Shown here piece after piece: positions 15,837-23,273 of a stretch of 38,408 nt of DNA (its first letter is position 1; each line of letters opens with the position of its first letter). The translations under genes and the position numbers were made by a program. Source of the DNA: Mycobacterium sp. E2733 (GTDB taxonomy: Bacteria > Actinomycetota > Actinomycetes > Mycobacteriales > Mycobacteriaceae); the NCBI RefSeq assembly GCF_001667585.1, contig NZ_LZJZ01000121.1, positions 1 to 38,408 of the forward strand, given 5' to 3'. A model generated the notes under the pieces. It saw only the letters and a program-made list of their open reading frames with translations, was not told the origin of the DNA and searched no databases.

Positions 15837-15865
15837 TTCACTCAATTAACCATTAACGAACTGAA
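15837..15865. promoter_or_regulatory. Operator site D upstream of crtR (29-bp inverted repeat)
   Basis: TTCACTCAATTAA (15837-15849), spacer CCA, TTAACGAACTGAA (15853-15865); 9 of 13 arm positions are complementary. It ends 34 bp before the crtR start, a position suited to autoregulation. It is weaker than site A. Confidence 0.62.
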
Positions 15866-15899
15866 CTGTGCGGCGGTTCAGGGATATGCTCAGATTGTT

Positions 15900-16394
15900 A
15901 TGGAAGCTGACGTGCAGCGCTGGAGCCGAGATGCTCTGGAGTCGCTGATCTCGGCCGATCTGCGGGAGATCTCAACGGAATCCGACCAGATCGGGCGGCA
16001 GTTCGCGATGTCACATCGATTGCGGCCGAATGACTTCCGTGCATTGATGTATGTCATGGTGGCAGAAATCGCGGGGCGCCCGATGACGTCGGGCGACCTC
16101 AGCCAGCGGATGGGACTGTCGGGTTCGGCCATCACCTACCTGGTGGACCGGTTGATCGATTCGGGACACGTCCGTCGTGATTCGCACCCCGACGATCGTC
16201 GTAAGGTTGTCCTGCGTCATGGCGAATCCGGCCTGGCCACCGCCCGGTCGTTCTTCAGTCCGCTGGGTGCCCTCACTCGTGTCGCCCTCGAGGAGCTGCC
16301 CGATGCGGACTTGATGGCCGCGCATCGGGTGCTCGGCGCGATGATCCACGCGATGCAACGATTCCAGGGCGACGTAAGCGGTCCCCGACCTTGA
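15900..16394 (+). CDS. crtR: MarR-family regulator 2, CrtR-like (carotenoid operon regulator)
   Basis: This 164-aa winged-helix protein has the recognition region MTSGDLSQRMGLSGSAITYL followed by VDRLIDSGHVRR, and a wing with DDRRKVVL. It is divergent from crtE, the same arrangement as crtR of Corynebacterium glutamicum, whose MarR-type product controls the crt operon and responds to GGPP. The family, the position and the operator elements on both sides support the name; binding of GGPP here is inference. The start ATG 15900 follows site D closely. It is paralogous to the gene at 3627-4220 but lacks that protein's basic tail. Confidence 0.86.
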   Translation: MEADVQRWSRDALESLISADLREISTESDQIGRQFAMSHRLRPNDFRALMYVMVAEIAGRPMTSGDLSQRMGLSGSAITYLVDRLIDSGHVRRDSHPDDRRKVVLRHGESGLATARSFFSPLGALTRVALEELPDADLMAAHRVLGAMIHAMQRFQGDVSGPRP

Positions 16395-16510
16395 TCGGGG
16401 GACTTCCGAGCTGGCTTTTCGCCGGTTTGAGGGCACGGCCGGCGGGTACACGGGCTCATCAGCGTGTCCGGCGAAACTGCTCGGACTCACGTGAGGGGTG
16501 GTGTGGCCCA

Positions 16511-17236
16511 ATGGAAGCGGTCAGCTGCCGGTGCGGTCGTCTGGCGATCGCATTCGCGGTTGCGGTGCTGGTCGCCGGAGTCCCGACCCCGGCGAGCGCC
16601 AACCCCGCCGTCACGGCGTTTCCCGGTATGGAAATTCGGCAAGGCGGCACGGTCTGCATGGTGGGTCTAGTGGAACCCCGGTTGCGTATCGCGGTGACCA
16701 GCGGCCAGTGCGAGAGCGGGGCATCGGCGGTTACCGACCATGACGGAAACCCGGTGGGAACGGTGGTGCTCGCGCGCCGCCAGGGCGGCGAAGACACAGC
16801 GGCCAACGCCGCGATGCTGCCCGTCGAATACGAAGTCATTGCGCTTGGCGCCGCCGTGACGGCCTCGGACGTACTGCCGACCGGCCGGCAACTGAGGTCA
16901 TCGCCCGGCCTGCGCGCGCAGCCTGGCCTGCCGGTGTGCCAGTTCCGCCGAGCGGTCGGCCAACGCTGCGGGTCGATCAGCTCCGTCAGCAATGGCCGTT
17001 TCATCATCGCCGACGTGGCGGTGGACCACCGCGACTTCGGCGGCCCGGTTTATGCGCTGACTGACGACAACGGGGCGGTGATCGTTGGGTTGTTCGAGGG
17101 GGTATGGGGATCGGTACCCGAGATGGAGTCCTGGGAGGCGGTCATGCAGCAGGTCTACATCGACGGCCGCTCGCAGAATCAGCAGCAACAACCGCCCGGT
17201 GAAGCGCGCATGATCGGACGACGGGTGGCCGCGTGA
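16511..17236 (+). CDS. Secreted trypsin-like (S1) protein with degenerate catalytic triad, Rv1815-like
   Basis: The 241-aa product has a clear signal peptide (LAIAFAVAVLVAGVPTPASA, cleavage after residue 30). The rest follows an S1 chymotrypsin-like plan: FPGMEIRQGGTVC, then AVTSGQC where active proteases have TAxHC, and HRDFGGPVY where they have GDSGGP. So the catalytic His is Gln66 and the nucleophile Ser is Phe156; the Asp region reads EYEVIAL with no Asp. Cys49/Cys67 and Cys133/Cys143 remain and probably form disulfides. It resembles M. tuberculosis Rv1815. It is probably a non-enzymatic, exported pseudoprotease. ATG 16511 is chosen because the signal peptide starts there. Confidence 0.8.
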   Translation: MEAVSCRCGRLAIAFAVAVLVAGVPTPASANPAVTAFPGMEIRQGGTVCMVGLVEPRLRIAVTSGQCESGASAVTDHDGNPVGTVVLARRQGGEDTAANAAMLPVEYEVIALGAAVTASDVLPTGRQLRSSPGLRAQPGLPVCQFRRAVGQRCGSISSVSNGRFIIADVAVDHRDFGGPVYALTDDNGAVIVGLFEGVWGSVPEMESWEAVMQQVYIDGRSQNQQQQPPGEARMIGRRVAA

Positions 17237-17294
17237 CCGCTCCGGCGCGCTGGTGAGGCTCGCCCAGAGGCACCGGCCCGCGCGGCGCTCGCCG

Positions 17295-17315
17295 CGTTTC
17301 CTTCGCCGGGAAACG
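17295..17315. terminator. Possible hairpin terminator
   Basis: CGTTTCC and GGAAACG form a perfect 7-bp stem with a 7-base loop (TTCGCCG), 58 bp after the pseudoprotease stop. No U-tract follows. It lies only 15 bp before the next start codon, so it might instead act on translation of that gene. Confidence 0.3.
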
Positions 17316-17329
17316 GGAACTCGCCGCCG

Positions 17330-18007
17330 GTGAATGTTTCTGATCTTGTCGCGGTGCCCTTCCAATGGGGCTCCGCCATCCGGGGTAAACGGTTGTTCCA
17401 TCCCGTCGGGGTGTTGGCGGAAGGCTTCCTCGAACGTCTCGCGCCGGCCGGCCAGGGGCTGCCCATTTCGTCGTCCGAGATCGTCGCGCGGGTGTCCAAG
17501 GCCAGCGGCACGCCGGGCGCCCTGCCGGACTTCATCGGCCTGGCCTTCCGGTTAACGCCGCCGCAGGCGCCGGGGCCATGGGACATCCTGGTGGTCTCCT
17601 CGGGCTCAGGGGTGCTCTCCCGGGCGCTGGCACTGCGGCCGGCCATCTCGTGGAGCGGTCAGACGCTGACCACCCTGATGCCGCTGCACTATCAGGGAGA
17701 CAACTGGTGGCTCAGGGCCCGGATCGTTAGCGAGATCGACGGCATCGGCCTGTCGTTGGACAGCGTCCGGAAGCGGCTCCAGCAGGACAAAATCGAGGTT
17801 TCGCTCGATCAGGCCTGTGGCACAAGCAGATTCACGCCGCTGGGCCGGGTCACGCTGACCGGCGTCATCGATCCTGAACGGGCGGGGGACGTGTCGTTCG
17901 ATCCGGTCATCAACACACCACCCGGTCTGAGCCTGCACCCGCGGTGGCTCGCCGATTTGCGCGCCCGGGCTTATCGGCGGAGCCGTCACGGCAGAGACGC
18001 GAACTAA
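17330..18007 (+). CDS. Conserved hypothetical protein
   Basis: The 225-aa product starts at a GTG (VNVSDLVAVPFQWGS). It has conserved-looking blocks FHPVGVLAEGFLERLAP, SKASGTPGALPDFIGLAFRL, GPWDILVVSSGSG, STLMP-like TLTTLMPLHYQGDNWWLRAR and FDPVINTPPGLSLHPRWLAD. There is no signal peptide, no membrane segment and no catalytic motif I can name. The general look (PDFIGLAFR near the N-terminal third) recalls actinobacterial proteins of unknown function, and I leave the function open. The 3' end directly abuts an epimerase remnant. Confidence 0.72.
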   Translation: MNVSDLVAVPFQWGSAIRGKRLFHPVGVLAEGFLERLAPAGQGLPISSSEIVARVSKASGTPGALPDFIGLAFRLTPPQAPGPWDILVVSSGSGVLSRALALRPAISWSGQTLTTLMPLHYQGDNWWLRARIVSEIDGIGLSLDSVRKRLQQDKIEVSLDQACGTSRFTPLGRVTLTGVIDPERAGDVSFDPVINTPPGLSLHPRWLADLRARAYRRSRHGRDAN

Positions 18008-18009
18008 GG

Positions 18010-18465
18010 GGCGCCGGCCTGAGAATTCCGATGGTGCATGCGGGCGACGTCGCGGACGCGTGCGTGCGGGCCGTCGAACGATGCGCGCCGGGCCCGTTCA
18101 ACCTCGCCGCCGAACCGCCGGTGCATCGCGAGGACATCGCACGAGCGTTGCGTGCGTGGCCCGTTCACGTTCCCGCGCCCGTGCTTGGGTTGCTGGCCGA
18201 TGCGTCGTGGCGCACGAGGCTACAACCCATCGACCGCGGCTGGCTGGACATGATGTTCTCCGTGCCGCTGGTCGACACGCGACGCGCACGAACGCTGCTG
18301 GACTGGTCGCCGCGATGAAGTTCCGCCGAACTCTTGGCCGACGTCATCGACGGCTTCCTCAACGAGTCCGGCGCCCAGAGCCCGGTCCTGGATTCGCGGT
18401 CGTTCATCGACGCGATCACCCGTGACGCCTCCGTTGGGCCGCTTACGGTTCGGCCGGTGCCGTGA
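18010..18465 (+). pseudogene. Remnant of an NAD-dependent epimerase/dehydratase (5'-truncated, internal stop)
   Basis: One frame reads LRIPMVHAGDVADACVRAVE, APGPFNLAAEPPVHREDIAR, SWRTRLQPIDRGWLDMMFSV, PLVDTRRARTLLDWSPR, then a TGA at 18316-18318. The same frame continues SSAELLADVIDGFLNESGAQ, SPVLDSRSFIDAITRD and GPLTVRPVP to a TGA at 18463-18465. The content matches only the C-terminal third of extended SDR epimerases; the Rossmann half is missing and the preceding gene occupies its place. The internal stop in an otherwise continuous frame shows decay. A functional short product is unlikely. Confidence 0.72.
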
Positions 18466-18469
18466 CTCG

Positions 18470-19004
18470 TCACGGCAGCGTGCTGATGGTGCCGTCCGTC
18501 AAGAGTTCGGTGTAGTAGCTTCCGCCCGGGTAGAAATCGGGTGTGAGTGTTCCCCTGAACATGTCGGCGATCCACCCTCGCGTCAGACCCCATACCGCCG
18601 CGACGTTCGCCGGCTTCGGACGACCGCACACCAGGTTTTCGTAAGCGGGTGATGATGGGCCGAGCGCGTCGCCATGTGCGCCGGTCGTGATCTTCACCCC
18701 ATGAAATGTTCGGTCCGACAGATGCCGTTCGATCGCCTTCGTGCCGAGCTGGAAGAAGTTGCACAGCAGGTGTGGCGACGCCGTGCTGAAGCCAAACCAG
18801 GCCCAGCGGCGCCGTGCTCGGGAAATACCATGTCGTCGGAACCGCCCGCGCCTCGCTTGCGCACGCGACGTCGGTCGTGCTGTCCGCTTCCACGGATTCG
18901 GCGCGGGCGTGGGGTTGGCCAAACGCAATCGGGGCCAGCGCGACGATGCCGATCACGATCGCGGTGGTCCGACGGGTACGCCGTGCCAGCGCACCTATGT
19001 TCAT
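18470..19004 (-). pseudogene. Remnant of a secreted alpha/beta hydrolase (internal deletion plus frameshift)
   Basis: From ATG 19004 the first frame gives a signal peptide (TAIVIGIVALAPIAFGQPHARA) and then TTWYFPSTAPLGLVWLQHG, the start of a lipase-like fold. Near 18775-18785 the homology jumps to another frame reading SPHLLCNFFQLGTKAIERHL, FHGVKITTGAHGDA, PANVAAVWGLTRGWIADMF, TPDFYPGGSYYTELLTDGTI and STLP, then TGA at 18470. The middle of the protein, including the expected G-x-S-x-G nucleophile elbow, is absent. It is therefore a deletion-derived pseudogene. Its 3' end faces the epimerase remnant, only 4 bp away. Confidence 0.75.
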
Positions 19005-19032
19005 TAAGGGATTGAACCTTTAACTTAGTTAA
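19004..19032. promoter_or_regulatory. Degenerate operator-like element at the start of the hydrolase remnant
   Basis: TTAAGGGATTGAA (19004-19016) and TTAACTTAGTTAA (19020-19032) have the 13-3-13 layout of the crt operators. The match to the TTCAGTNNATTAA half-site is partial. The second arm lies within a perfect palindrome, TTTAACTTAGTTAAA (19019-19033). It overlaps the start codon of a pseudogene, so any binding may be relic. Confidence 0.3.
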
Positions 19033-19070
19033 ATGGGGACTCATCGGTCCCGAATGCCGCGATGCTTAGT

Positions 19071-20426
19071 TCAGCGGGCTCGCCCGAGGAGGTGGCGCAG
19101 CGCCTGATCGAGGTCCGGCTGGCGGAACCGGTGCCCTACCGCGCTCAGCTTTTGCGGAGCCACTCGCTGGCTGGCGCACGCGAGCTCGCGTGCGCCTTGC
19201 GCGCCGAGCAGCAGCCGAGGCCCCAGCGACGGCACCGGCAACACCGCGGGCCGGTGTACGACGCGGGCCAGGGTGGCCGTGTACTCGCTGTTGCGGACCG
19301 GCTGGGGAGCAACGGCATTCAGCGGCCCCGACAACGCCTCGTCCCATAGTGCGCGGTGATAGATGTCGACCAGGTCGTCGATCCCGATCCACGACAGCCA
19401 TTGCCGCCCGTCGCCGAGCCGGCCGCCCAGGCCGGCGCTGAACAACGGACGCATCAGCTTCAACGTGCCGCCGCGTGGGGACTGCACGATGCCGGTGCGC
19501 ACCTGCACCACCCGTAACCCGGCCTGGCCCGCGGGCGCGGTCGCCGCCTCCCAGTCCGCCACGACATCGGCGAGGAAACCGTCTCCGCGGTCGCTGTCCT
19601 CGGTCAGGACCTCGTCGCCGCGGTCGGATCCGTAGTATCCGATCGCCGAAGCCGAGATGAATACGGCCGGCCGCTGCGCGGCGCGGCCCAGCGCTTCAGC
19701 CAGCCGACGAGTCGGGCCAATCCGGCTGTCGCGGATGGCCTCTCGATGCTTCTCGGTGAACCGGCCGGCGATCGAGGCGCCCGCCAGATGGATGACGGCG
19801 TCCACCCCCTCGAACAGCCCAGGGTCCGGGTCGTCGGGGTTCCACCCTCGCTCATCGTCACCTCGCGGCGTGCCACGCACCAACCGGATGACGCGGTGTC
19901 CGCCGGTGCTCAGAAACGCCGTCAACGCCGAACCCACCAACCCCGACGCACCGGTGATCGCGACGGTCACCGGCGCCAGCCCATTCTCCGCGGCCAGCCG
20001 GTGCGCGGCCAGATCGTCAGCCAGCTGACGGTGCCGGTAGGTGAACATGGGGCGCAGCAACGACCCTGGTACCGGCGTGTCGACCCGGTCGATGACCCTG
20101 GTGCGGCCGTCGCCGACGTCTTCGAAGTCGTGGGTGTGCCGCCAGCGCACCGCCATTCGTGCCGGCAGCGCGGGCAGACCGTCACCACCGATCTCGTCGA
20201 CGAAGCGCCGTGGGGGGTCGTAGCCGTCAGGCTGGTGAACGGCGACCCAGCGCAGGCCGCCCGGAAGCGCCAGCGTCGCCCGACCGTCCTTCAGCGAAGC
20301 GGCCTCGGTGACCAGCCTCATCGGCTGCCACGGCGGCGAGAGCCGGGCGAAGGCGCCCGGTCGGGCGTGCCAGGCAAAGACCTCGGCGATCGGCGCGTCG
20401 ACCACGCTCGAATATTCCAAGCCCAT
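19071..20426 (-). CDS. TIGR01777-family NAD-dependent epimerase with N-terminal SRPBCC domain
   Basis: The 451-aa fusion starts MGLEYSSVVDAPIAEVFAWH, an SRPBCC/START-like ligand-binding domain (residues 1 to about 150, with RVIDRVDTPVPGSLLRPMFT). An SDR domain follows with G159-A-S-G-L-V-G165, VIHLAGASIAGRFTEKHREA, the active-site region FISASAIGYYG and the TIGR01777 hallmark WLSWIGIDDLVDIYHRAL. A C-terminal DUF1731 segment ends with SAVGHRFRQPDLDQALRHLL. The Tyr-Tyr in IGYYG serves as the YxxxK-like region of this family. It starts 8 bp after the GT4 stop and probably belongs to that operon. The substrate is unknown. Confidence 0.9.
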   Translation of the reverse strand: MGLEYSSVVDAPIAEVFAWHARPGAFARLSPPWQPMRLVTEAASLKDGRATLALPGGLRWVAVHQPDGYDPPRRFVDEIGGDGLPALPARMAVRWRHTHDFEDVGDGRTRVIDRVDTPVPGSLLRPMFTYRHRQLADDLAAHRLAAENGLAPVTVAITGASGLVGSALTAFLSTGGHRVIRLVRGTPRGDDERGWNPDDPDPGLFEGVDAVIHLAGASIAGRFTEKHREAIRDSRIGPTRRLAEALGRAAQRPAVFISASAIGYYGSDRGDEVLTEDSDRGDGFLADVVADWEAATAPAGQAGLRVVQVRTGIVQSPRGGTLKLMRPLFSAGLGGRLGDGRQWLSWIGIDDLVDIYHRALWDEALSGPLNAVAPQPVRNSEYTATLARVVHRPAVLPVPSLGPRLLLGAQGARELACASQRVAPQKLSAVGHRFRQPDLDQALRHLLGRAR

Positions 20427-20434
20427 ACTGCAGG

Positions 20435-21679
20435 TTAGCGGTCCGGCAGGGCGTGCTCGATGATGGGCATTCGCGCGTGAGGCTGGCGCTCGCCCCGCTT
20501 GGCCGCCAGATACACCTGCGCCGTCTCGCCGGCCACGGTCGCCCAGTCGAAGGCCGAGGTGAGCCGCTCGCGCGCGGCGCGGGCGCGTCGCTGGGCGGCG
20601 TCCGGATCGTCGAGCACGATCCGCACGGCCGAGGCCAGCCCGGCGACGTCGCGGGGCGCGCACGACACCCCGGTCCGGCCGTTGATCACCGCCTCGCCCA
20701 GGCCGCCGATGTTCGACGTGACGAGTGGAGTGCCCGCCGCGGCGGCCTCCAGTGCGACGATCCCGAACGGCTCGTAGTGGCTGGGCAGGACGGCGGCGTC
20801 GGCCCGGTGCAGCACCGGGAGCAGCTCGGCGTGGTCGAGGTGTCCGACGAACCGGATGGCCTTGAGCACCCGATGCTTTCGGGCCTGCTCGACGAGCCAC
20901 TCCTGCTGGGTGCCCTCCCCGGCGATGGTCAGCGTGGTCCCGGGGTGGGTGCGCCTGATCCGCGGGAGGGCGGCGATGACGTCGTGCACGCCCTTCTCGT
21001 ACTCCAGCCGCCCGAGGTAGAGCAGCTCGGCGGGGCCGATGCGCGGTCGCCGCTCGGCGAACGGCCAGCGGGCGGCGTCGATACCGTTGCGGATGACCGT
21101 GATTCCGGCCAGCCCGGGACCGAATAATTCGGTGATCTCGTCACTCATCGACGCCGAACAAGTGATCAGCGAATCGGATTCGCGGACCAACCACGACTCC
21201 AGGGCGTGCACCTGACGACTGATCGCACCGGAGACCCAGCCGGAATGCCGTCCGGCCTCGGTGGCGTGGATGGTGGAAACCATTGGCACGTCGTAGAACT
21301 GGGCGAGCGTGACCGCGGGATGGGCCACCAGCCAGTCGTGCGCGTGCACGACGTCCGGACGCCACACGCGGTTGGTACCCCGCTTCTTCAGGGACAGCCC
21401 GACGCGGATCATGGAATGGCCCATCGCCAGCGTCCATGCCATCATGTCGTCGCCGAAAGAGAATTCGTGCGGGTCTTGTGCCGCCGCGATCACCCGGACA
21501 CCGTCGACCACCTCGTCGGACGACGGGTGCGTGCTGGGGTCGGTGCCGGTGGGGTGCCGGGACAGCACGACGACCTCGTGACCGGCGGCCGCCAGCGCGG
21601 TCGAGAGGTGATGCACGTGCCGGCCGAGCCCGCCGATCACCACCGGCGGGTACTCCCACGACACCATCAGGACCTTCAC
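20435..21679 (-). CDS. GT4 alpha-1,4-glucosyltransferase, Rv3032-like
   Basis: The 414-aa GT-B glycosyltransferase starts GTG 21679 (VKVLMVSWEYPPVVIGGLGR, the glycogen-synthase-like start with KxGGL-type loop). It has VVHAHDWLVAHPA, the donor-site ELLYLGRLEYEKGVHDVIAA, and the E-x7-E motif PSHYEPFGIVALEAAAAGTP. It is the orthologue by sequence and order of M. tuberculosis Rv3032, which elongates the glucan of methylglucose lipopolysaccharide and contributes to glycogen. The GH57 gene 13 bp upstream and the methyltransferase gene before that complete the known set. Confidence 0.9.
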   Translation of the reverse strand: MKVLMVSWEYPPVVIGGLGRHVHHLSTALAAAGHEVVVLSRHPTGTDPSTHPSSDEVVDGVRVIAAAQDPHEFSFGDDMMAWTLAMGHSMIRVGLSLKKRGTNRVWRPDVVHAHDWLVAHPAVTLAQFYDVPMVSTIHATEAGRHSGWVSGAISRQVHALESWLVRESDSLITCSASMSDEITELFGPGLAGITVIRNGIDAARWPFAERRPRIGPAELLYLGRLEYEKGVHDVIAALPRIRRTHPGTTLTIAGEGTQQEWLVEQARKHRVLKAIRFVGHLDHAELLPVLHRADAAVLPSHYEPFGIVALEAAAAGTPLVTSNIGGLGEAVINGRTGVSCAPRDVAGLASAVRIVLDDPDAAQRRARAARERLTSAFDWATVAGETAQVYLAAKRGERQPHARMPIIEHALPDR

Positions 21680-21692
21680 GCGGCCGCCCCAC

Positions 21693-23273
21693 TCATCGCG
21701 GCAGCCTGCGCGCGTCCAGTGCGCCGAAAAGCCCGTCGGCGCGGTTCCATCCGTCGGCCAGCCGTTGCGCGGCGTCGCGCCGGCCGGACGCCAGCGCACC
21801 GGCGATCTCGCGGGTGGCGTGCGCATGCAGGTGGGCGCGGTATCGCGCGTAGTCGGCGGCCGAGTCCTTGCTCACCATGAACGGCCAGTCGCTGGAGACG
21901 GTGAGCAGGGTCTCGCGCAGGATCTGGTCGGCGACATGGTCGCGAGGGAGCGGCCCGTCCAGCGACGCCCGCTGCGACAGCGCCTTGTCGACCGCGCTGA
22001 GCGCCATGTCGACCACTTCGTTGTTGAGCTGGACGAGATCGGCCACCTTGTCACCGGCCCACACCTGCCAGTCCTTGCCCGAACCCCACGAACTCGGCGG
22101 CAATTCCACTGCGCCCCCGACGAATCCGCCCGCGATGGCGTCGTTCAACGTCCCCACCCGCACACCGGCGGCGGGCAGCGCCCGCAGCACCCGCTGCAAC
22201 CATGTCGGGCCCTCGTACCACCAGTGGCCGAACAGTTCGGTGTCGAAGGCGGCGACCACGTGAGCGGGCCGCCCGATCCGCTGGGATTCGCTGGTCAGCC
22301 GGTTGCGGACCACCTCGACGAAGTCGGCGACATGGCTGTCGACCGCCTGGCCGGCGCGGTCGGGATCGTAGGGCGCCTTGGCCTCCGACGGCACGTTGCG
22401 GCCGGTCACCCGCGCCGGCTTGAGGCCGGTGAGGTGGTCGTAGGTGTGGAAGTCGCGGTAGGCGGCGTGCCCCGGGTAGCCCGACTTGGGCGACCACACC
22501 CGATAGCTGACCTGCAGGTCGCGCCCGAACGCGACCACGTCGGTGTCGCCGACGGGCCGACCCAGCGCGGTGTCGCCGTGCAGGGACGGGCCATCGACCA
22601 TGAAGTGGGTGACACCGGCGGCGGCGTAGTCGTGTTCCAAGCCGGGCGCGTAGGCGCATTCGGGCGCCCAGATTCCGCTCGGCCGATGGGTCATCCGCTG
22701 CTCGGGGTCGGCGAGCCCCTCGCGCAGGGCGAACTCACGTAGCCGGGGTGCGAGCAGCGGCTGGAACGGGTGGGCCAGCGGACCGCCGAGCAACTCGACC
22801 GTGCCGGCGTCGATGAGGCCGCGTAACAGCGGGCTACCGCCGTGCCGCCAGTGGGTGGCGAATTCGTCCAGCGCCCGATCCGCCTCGGCGCATTCGCGAA
22901 TACCCAACTCGCGCAAGGCTTCCGGCGTGCAGGACTGGAAGCCGGCGGACTTCGACCGGGGAGCGGACCGCACGCTGGCGGCCTCGGCCGCCCGCAGCCG
23001 CCAGTTGGCCAGCCAGTGATGCATGCCATCGAGGCAGTACGGGTCGTCGAGCTGCGCGTTGACCACCGGAGTGACGCCGAGGGTGACCAACCCCTGGCGG
23101 TCCTCGTCGGCCTGCGCGGTCAGCACCCGCATCAGCGGCAGATAGGCCGCCGCCCAGGATTGGTAGAGCCACTCCTCGCCGACCGGCCACCGCCCGTGAT
23201 GGGCCAGCCACGGCAGGTGGGTGTGCAGGACCAGGGTGAACATGCCGGGCACCCGGTCGTGCGAATCGCTCAC
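21693..23273 (-). CDS. GH57-family glycoside hydrolase / alpha-glucan branching enzyme, Rv3031-like
   Basis: The 526-aa protein has the GH57 regions in order: H17-T-H19-L-P-W; G-I-W-A-P-E205-C-A-Y with the presumed nucleophile Glu205; and A-F-D344-T-E-L-F-G-H350-W-W with the presumed acid/base Asp344. The C-terminal half is helical (DUF1957-like). GTG 23273 overlaps the methyltransferase stop (GTGA). In M. tuberculosis Rv3031 lies between Rv3030 and Rv3032 in the methylglucose lipopolysaccharide locus, the same order as here. It is likely cytoplasmic and acts on alpha-1,4-glucans. Confidence 0.91.
   Translation of the reverse strand: MSDSHDRVPGMFTLVLHTHLPWLAHHGRWPVGEEWLYQSWAAAYLPLMRVLTAQADEDRQGLVTLGVTPVVNAQLDDPYCLDGMHHWLANWRLRAAEAASVRSAPRSKSAGFQSCTPEALRELGIRECAEADRALDEFATHWRHGGSPLLRGLIDAGTVELLGGPLAHPFQPLLAPRLREFALREGLADPEQRMTHRPSGIWAPECAYAPGLEHDYAAAGVTHFMVDGPSLHGDTALGRPVGDTDVVAFGRDLQVSYRVWSPKSGYPGHAAYRDFHTYDHLTGLKPARVTGRNVPSEAKAPYDPDRAGQAVDSHVADFVEVVRNRLTSESQRIGRPAHVVAAFDTELFGHWWYEGPTWLQRVLRALPAAGVRVGTLNDAIAGGFVGGAVELPPSSWGSGKDWQVWAGDKVADLVQLNNEVVDMALSAVDKALSQRASLDGPLPRDHVADQILRETLLTVSSDWPFMVSKDSAADYARYRAHLHAHATREIAGALASGRRDAAQRLADGWNRADGLFGALDARRLPR

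Larger units (their letters stand above)
15560..15899. other. crtE/crtR divergent regulatory region
   Basis: This 340-bp gene-free region holds two 29-bp operator-like repeats (15717-15745 and 15837-15865) and a perfect 14-bp palindrome (15614-15627, GCGGTCATGACCGC). On the minus strand there is a possible SigF-like promoter: GTTT at 15611-15608 and GGGAAT at 15589-15584, with an 18-bp spacer. The last has one -10 mismatch and a slightly long spacer, so it is only a candidate. No convincing coding sequence lies here. Confidence 0.6.

Noticed and set aside
15593..15841. 82-codon minus-strand frame in the crtE/crtR intergenic region
   Set aside because: It covers the operator-like repeats and palindrome, has no recognisable motif, and has no ribosome binding site.
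19036..19051. Small hairpin GGGAC/GTCCC after the TIGR01777 gene as a terminator
   Set aside because: The stem is only 5 bp and no U-tract follows.
19035..19060. CGATGAGTCCC on the minus strand, reminiscent of a hammerhead ribozyme core
   Set aside because: The core base differs (CCGATGA), there is no GAAAC partner and no third stem.
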